This document shows, in pieces, positions 60,604 to 64,000 of a stretch of DNA of 64,000 nt (the first letter of the stretch is position 1; each line of letters begins with the position of its first letter). The position numbers and the translations under genes are program-made. The notes beneath the pieces are model-generated. The model had not been told where the DNA came from. It worked only from the letters and a program-made list of their open reading frames with translations, and did not search any database. This DNA is from Caballeronia jiangsuensis. GTDB lineage: Bacteria; Pseudomonadota; Gammaproteobacteria; Burkholderiales; Burkholderiaceae. The stretch is taken from assembly GCA_000648925.1 (NCBI GenBank), contig JFHF01000002.1:124001-188000 (forward strand), given 5' to 3'.

Positions 60604-61515
60604 TTATCCGAGGAATTCGGGCTCGGCCAGTCCTTTCACACCAGGCCGCACCGCGAGCACGTTGCCCGCGAGCGGTTGCTGCGCGAGTTCCTTTTCGGTC
60701 ATGCGCCGACGCGCCGTCGTAATGAACAGCGTATCGAGATCCGGGCCGCCGAAACACAGGCTGCTCACGCGCCGCACCGGCAGGTTGATCACCATGTCGA
60801 TCCGTCCGCGCGGGTCGTAGCGCGTGACGCACCAGCCGTCCATGTTGGCGCTCCAGAAGCACCCGTCGGCATCGACGGTCGAGCCGTCGCAAATGCCGCG
60901 TCCGAGCGGCACCTCCGCGAACTTGCGGCGGTTATAGATAGCGCCGTCCACCGAGTCGTAATCGAATACGTCGATCTGGCAACTGAACGAATCGGTCATG
61001 TACATGAGCCGGTTATCGGGGCTGAAACTGATGCCGTTGATACACGTGATGCCTTCCATGATCAGCTTCGGCTGCAGATCGGGATCGAGGCGGAACAGGC
61101 GCCCGCGCGGAGTATAGGCGGCGGCTTCGACCGTGCCGGACCAATAGCGTCCGTGACGATCGCATTTGCCGTCGTTGAAACGGTTCTTGGGCCGCTCGGC
61201 ATCCGGACGCGCGATTTCGCTCAGTTCACCGGTTTCGGGCGAGAAAAAGTAGAAGCCCGAACGCATGCCCACGATCAGGCCGCCTTTGGCGCGCAGGCCG
61301 ATGCTGCCGATCTCTTCCTGCATCGGCCAGCTTTTCTTGGCGCCGCTCGAAATGTCGAGGCGATGAATCGCCTGACCGATGCCGTCCACCCACCACAGCA
61401 ATTGCGTCTTCTCGTCCCAGATGATCGATTCGCCGAGCACGTCGGGCGTGGAATCGACCACGTCGATGACCGAACCCACCATGTCGATCGGTCTCGTGAT
61501 GCTGCTGACTGTCAT
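60604..61515 (-). CDS. SMP-30/gluconolactonase-family protein
   Basis: A 303-residue six-bladed beta-propeller of the SMP-30/regucalcin/gluconolactonase family, normally a Ca- or Zn-dependent lactonase. Metal-ligand regions are visible: Glu in VLGESIIWDE, Asn in NRFNDGKCD and CINGISFSPDN, and Asp in ICDGSTVDADG. GGAGG lies 6 bp before the ATG. It follows the crotonase-type gene by 47 bp on the same strand. A lactone intermediate in breakdown of a cyclic ketone would fit its partner; this is inference. Confidence 0.92.
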   Translation of the reverse strand: MTVSSITRPIDMVGSVIDVVDSTPDVLGESIIWDEKTQLLWWVDGIGQAIHRLDISSGAKKSWPMQEEIGSIGLRAKGGLIVGMRSGFYFFSPETGELSEIARPDAERPKNRFNDGKCDRHGRYWSGTVEAAAYTPRGRLFRLDPDLQPKLIMEGITCINGISFSPDNRLMYMTDSFSCQIDVFDYDSVDGAIYNRRKFAEVPLGRGICDGSTVDADGCFWSANMDGWCVTRYDPRGRIDMVINLPVRRVSSLCFGGPDLDTLFITTARRRMTEKELAQQPLAGNVLAVRPGVKGLAEPEFLG

Positions 61516-61562
61516 GCTGCCTCCTTGTTTCTCGATGTAAATGATTTCGATGAATCGAATAT

Positions 61563-62327
61563 TCAGACAGCCGGTTCCTTCATGCGGGCGATGCCTTCGA
61601 GCGCGAGCCCGTAACCGAGCACGTCATGCAGGCGCGCCTTCAGTTCCTGATTCAGGCAGGTGCGCGTATAGCGTCGCACGAGGCGCGGCTGTTTGAGCAT
61701 CAGCTTCGCGAGTTCGCGCGCGCGCGGCAAAAGGTCCGTCTGCGGGAGCACTTCGTTGACGAGGCCCATCTTCAGCGCTTCGTCGGCGGTAATTTCCTGA
61801 CCCGTCAGCAGAAAATAGTGGCCGCGCGCGCGGCCCATCAGCAACGGCATGATCAGATGCATGCCGTCGCCCGGCACCATGCCGCCCTGAAAGTGCGCGG
61901 TGTCCTGAATGGTCGCGGTGTCGGAGGCCAGCACGATGTCGCCGAGCAGCGGAATCTCCGCGTGCCGCACCGCCGGACCATTGATGACGCTGATCACCGG
62001 CGCCTCGATATTCAGCAGGTTGATGAGCAGATGCTTCGCTTCCCAGTAGATCGGATCGTAGATCGTGGGCGTCATCGAATTGCGGTTCTGGTGCATGCCG
62101 GGCGCGATGGACGGGCCGCTGAACGCATCGCCCGTGCCGGTCATGATGACCACGTCGTTTTCGCGGTCGCGGCCGACATCGAGAAAGGCCTGCTCGAACT
62201 CGCGATGAGCCGTCAGGTTCCACACGAGCGGCTCGCCGTGCGTATGAAAGTGCATCTCCAGCACGCCGTCGCTGCGCGTCATGCGGATAGTCTCGAACTT
62301 GTCTGCGTATTCGTCGAAATGGCTCAC
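61563..62327 (-). CDS. Crotonase-family protein resembling 6-oxocamphor hydrolase
   Basis: A 254-residue crotonase-fold protein. By memory its layout tracks Rhodococcus 6-oxocamphor hydrolase closely: LVWNLTAHREFEQAF (catalytic His of TAH), DRENDVVIMTGTG, PVISVINGPAVRHAEIPLL, DTAHFQGGMVPGDGMH (His and Asp) and YFLLTGQEI. Those residues serve C-C bond hydrolysis of a cyclic beta-diketone (retro-Claisen), not hydration. AGAG precedes the ATG. With the SMP-30 gene it forms a two-gene operon controlled by the palindrome at 62426-62443. A monoterpene or other cyclic diketone is a reasonable but unproven substrate. Confidence 0.88.
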   Translation of the reverse strand: MSHFDEYADKFETIRMTRSDGVLEMHFHTHGEPLVWNLTAHREFEQAFLDVGRDRENDVVIMTGTGDAFSGPSIAPGMHQNRNSMTPTIYDPIYWEAKHLLINLLNIEAPVISVINGPAVRHAEIPLLGDIVLASDTATIQDTAHFQGGMVPGDGMHLIMPLLMGRARGHYFLLTGQEITADEALKMGLVNEVLPQTDLLPRARELAKLMLKQPRLVRRYTRTCLNQELKARLHDVLGYGLALEGIARMKEPAV

Positions 62328-62425
62328 GGCTCTTTCCTCTGCTGAACGTTGAAGATTCGCGCTGGCGACGGTCGCTCGGTTGCGACATGTCGCCAGGCAA
62401 GGGTTTCAGCCGCCGATACTAGTTC

Positions 62426-62443
62426 TGACTGATCGATCAGTCA
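62426..62443. promoter_or_regulatory. Perfect 18-bp palindrome, probable TetR operator
   Basis: TGACTGATCGATCAGTCA is a perfect palindrome, about 100 bp upstream of the 6-oxocamphor-hydrolase-like gene. Shares GATCGATCAGT with sites at 60503-60520 and 62506-62523. Confidence 0.75.
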
Positions 62444-62505
62444 ACAAGGGAAATTCCGCCCGCGTTTCCGGTTGACCACCCGTTCGCTCGTCCGCTACTG
62501 TGCTG

Positions 62506-62523
62506 ACTGTTCGATCGATCAGT
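62506..62523. promoter_or_regulatory. Near-perfect 18-bp palindrome, probable TetR operator
   Basis: ACTGTTCGATCGATCAGT is palindromic except for one base pair. It lies about 110 bp before the mini-gene and 170 bp before the MFS gene. Confidence 0.65.
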
Positions 62524-62630
62524 TTTTCGCTTCCTGCGGATCCGCGGCATTCGCCCGGATCCACGCAGCCCCGACAAAAGCTCATGCCGCCGGCCCGACC
62601 GCACGCCGGCAGGCTCAAGGAGACAGCTTC

Positions 62631-62678
62631 ATGAAACGCTTTCCGTCGTCCACGCGCCGTTTTCCCAACCTTCACTGA
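62631..62678 (+). CDS. Mini-gene or leader peptide before the MFS gene
   Basis: A 15-codon frame MKRFPSSTRRFPNLH with an excellent AAGGAG 7 bp before its ATG, ending 11 bp before the MFS start and next to its GAGAGGGG ribosome site. The peptide is basic with a repeated Arg/Lys-Arg-Phe-Pro element. It could couple translation to the MFS gene, act as a leader, or be a small-protein gene. Only the ribosome site and placement support it. Confidence 0.45.
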   Translation: MKRFPSSTRRFPNLH

Positions 62679-62689
62679 GAGGGGCCGCC

Positions 62690-64000
62690 ATGTCGCGCAA
62701 AATCGCTTTCGACGCCAACGCGCCCGCTCCGGTGACGACACCCGACGACACGCAGCGTGCGCTGTATTTCAAGGTTGCCGTTCGGCTCGTGCCGTTTCTG
62801 ATCGTGTGTTACGTGGTTGCGTATCTCGACCGCATCAACGTCGGCTTCGCCAAGTTGCAGATGCAGGAGGCGCTCGGTTTCAGCGACGCCGTGTACGGTC
62901 TGGGCGCGGGCATCTTTTTCATCGGCTACTTTCTGTTCGAAGTGCCGAGCAATCTGCTTTTGCAGCGTATCGGCGCGCGCAAGACCATCACGCGCATCAT
63001 GGTGCTGTGGGGCATCACCGGTTGCGCGATGGCGACGGTATCGAGTCCCGCCGCGTTCTACGTGCTGCGCTTTCTGCTCGGTGTGTTCGAGGCGGGCTTC
63101 TTTCCGGGCGTGGTCTATTTCCTGAGCCAGTGGTTCCCGCGCAGCCGGCGCGGGCAGATTCTCGGCCTCTTCATGACCGGCTTTCCGATCGCGGGCATGA
63201 TCGGCGGCCCGATATCAGGATGGGCGATGTCGCATCTCGCGGGCATCGCGGGTCTCGCGGGCTGGCAGTGGCTGTATATCGTCGAAGCGGTGCCGGCGGT
63301 GCTGCTGGGCATCGTGACGTGGTTCACGCTGCCGGACGACATCGAACGCGCCCGATGGCTCACCGAGCCGGAGCGCGACACCTTGCGCCATGCATTGCGC
63401 GCGGAAGGGCACGACGAGGGCTCGAAACATGCCGGCCAGTTGCGGCAGGTGATCGCCGACCCGAAGGTGTATCTCATGAGCTTCGCGTACTTCACGTTCA
63501 TTTGCGGCACGTATGCGCTGAGTTTCTGGCTGCCGACGGTGCTGAAGGCCGCGGGCGCGACGAGCGTGGAGCGTATCGGCTGGCTGTCGGCGATTCCGTA
63601 CGGCATCGCGGCCATCGGCATGGTGCTGATCTGCCGTCACTCGGACCGGCTGCTCGAACGTCGCTGGCACGGTGCGCTGTCCGCCTTTGCCGGAGCCATC
63701 GCGCTTTCGCTGCTGCCGCTTCTGGCGCATGATCTGACTGCGACCATCGTGCTGCTGACGATCGCATCGATCACCGTGTTCGTCACCATTCCGCTGCTGT
63801 GGTCGCTCGCGTCGGATTACTTCGCGGGCTCGCCGGCCGCCGCGGCCGCCATCGCGTTCGTCAACAGCCTGGGTCTTCTGGGCGGCTTCGCCAGTCCGTT
63901 CGCGATGGGCTGGCTCAAGACCCTGAGCGGCACGCTGAACAGCGGTCTCTATCTGATGACGACGCTGCTCGCACTCGGCGCCTGCGCCATGCTGTGCATG
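62690..64000 (+). CDS. MFS transporter, ACS family (cut by window end)
   Basis: At least 437 codons of an ACS-branch MFS transporter, open to the last base, so only the final few residues are missing. YLDRINVGFAKLQM, FSDAVYGLGAGIFF and FEVPSNLLLQRIGARK are nearly identical to those of the transporter at 9252-10586, and VNSLGLLGGFASPF lies near the end. GAGAGGGG precedes ATG 62690. Divergent from the lactonase/hydrolase operon and behind a TetR-type palindrome, it probably imports that pathway's substrate. Confidence 0.92.
   Translation, partial: MSRKIAFDANAPAPVTTPDDTQRALYFKVAVRLVPFLIVCYVVAYLDRINVGFAKLQMQEALGFSDAVYGLGAGIFFIGYFLFEVPSNLLLQRIGARKTITRIMVLWGITGCAMATVSSPAAFYVLRFLLGVFEAGFFPGVVYFLSQWFPRSRRGQILGLFMTGFPIAGMIGGPISGWAMSHLAGIAGLAGWQWLYIVEAVPAVLLGIVTWFTLPDDIERARWLTEPERDTLRHALRAEGHDEGSKHAGQLRQVIADPKVYLMSFAYFTFICGTYALSFWLPTVLKAAGATSVERIGWLSAIPYGIAAIGMVLICRHSDRLLERRWHGALSAFAGAIALSLLPLLAHDLTATIVLLTIASITVFVTIPLLWSLASDYFAGSPAAAAAIAFVNSLGLLGGFASPFAMGWLKTLSGTLNSGLYLMTTLLALGACAMLCM

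Larger units (their letters stand above)
62328..62689. other. Divergent control region, crotonase / MFS
   Basis: 362 bp holding two probable TetR operators and a 15-codon mini-gene, listed separately. The two operator centres are about 80 bp apart, one facing each operon. Confidence 0.65.

Noticed and set aside
1-64000. Mobile elements, CRISPR arrays, rRNA and tRNA genes
   Set aside because: Looked for transposase or integrase frames, terminal inverted repeats, regularly spaced repeats and cloverleaf-like stretches; none seen.

Overview
The window looks like a stretch of a secondary replicon or accessory-metabolism region of a Burkholderiaceae bacterium (Caballeronia, Paraburkholderia or Burkholderia type). 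The evidence is high GC, two Gram-negative porins of the Burkholderia OmpC-like type, hopanoid side-chain genes, and many small catabolic operons, each paired with a LysR, IclR, GntR or TetR regulator and a transporter. I see no rRNA, tRNA, insertion sequence, phage gene or CRISPR array. Genus and replicon are inferred.

Layout. 1-11550: the tail of an unidentified gene, a porin, then ATP-dependent hydantoinase HyuA/HyuB, an MFS transporter, a second porin, an N-carbamoylsarcosine-amidase-like hydrolase, another MFS transporter and a LysR regulator. Together these could form a route from (N-methyl)hydantoin through an N-carbamoyl amino acid. 11543-16829: a MatC-like dicarboxylate carrier divergent from a two-subunit aconitase X, with a HutC-type GntR regulator and a LysR regulator. 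16990-20773: a VanB-like reductase, a Rieske oxygenase and an AtoE-type fatty-acid permease. 21030-30376: an MFS transporter, LysR, an Fe(II)/2-oxoglutarate dioxygenase, then a minus-strand CoA operon (CaiB, crotonase, two-subunit CoA-transferase/IpdAB-like enzyme, acyl-CoA synthetase) facing an IclR regulator. 30432-41787: an IclR regulator and a BKACE enzyme, divergent from a three-subunit biotin carboxylase, a NitT/TauT-type ABC importer, an SDR, a TauE/SafE exporter and an MFS transporter.

41868-51989 is different in character: an LpxL/HtrB-like acyltransferase, several small genes, a MEDS-domain histidine kinase with a NarL-type response regulator, hopanoid genes hpnI, hpnL and hpnJ, and a DUF535/VirK-like gene. 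This part concerns envelope and lipids. 52086-64000 returns to catabolism: LysR divergent from an operon with three CaiB-type CoA-transferases, a cysteine hydrolase, an alpha/beta hydrolase-fold protein and an MFS transporter; then a TetR regulator, an SMP-30 lactonase, a 6-oxocamphor-hydrolase-like enzyme and an MFS gene cut by the window end.

Most promising for new biology: (1) the carboxylase/BKACE/SDR/ABC cluster at 31302-41787, which could form a methyl-ketone carboxylation and cleavage route with a divergent carboxyltransferase; (2) the CoA-transferase-like pair at 25952-27512, whose beta subunit lacks the usual catalytic Glu; (3) the alpha/beta hydrolase at 56138-56941, whose nucleophile elbow has no Ser, Cys or Asp; (4) the aconitase X with altered signature motifs beside a dicarboxylate carrier; (5) shared palindromes that let IclR, GntR and TetR regulons be drawn within the window. 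All functional assignments come from reading the sequence and from memory of protein families; no database search was possible.
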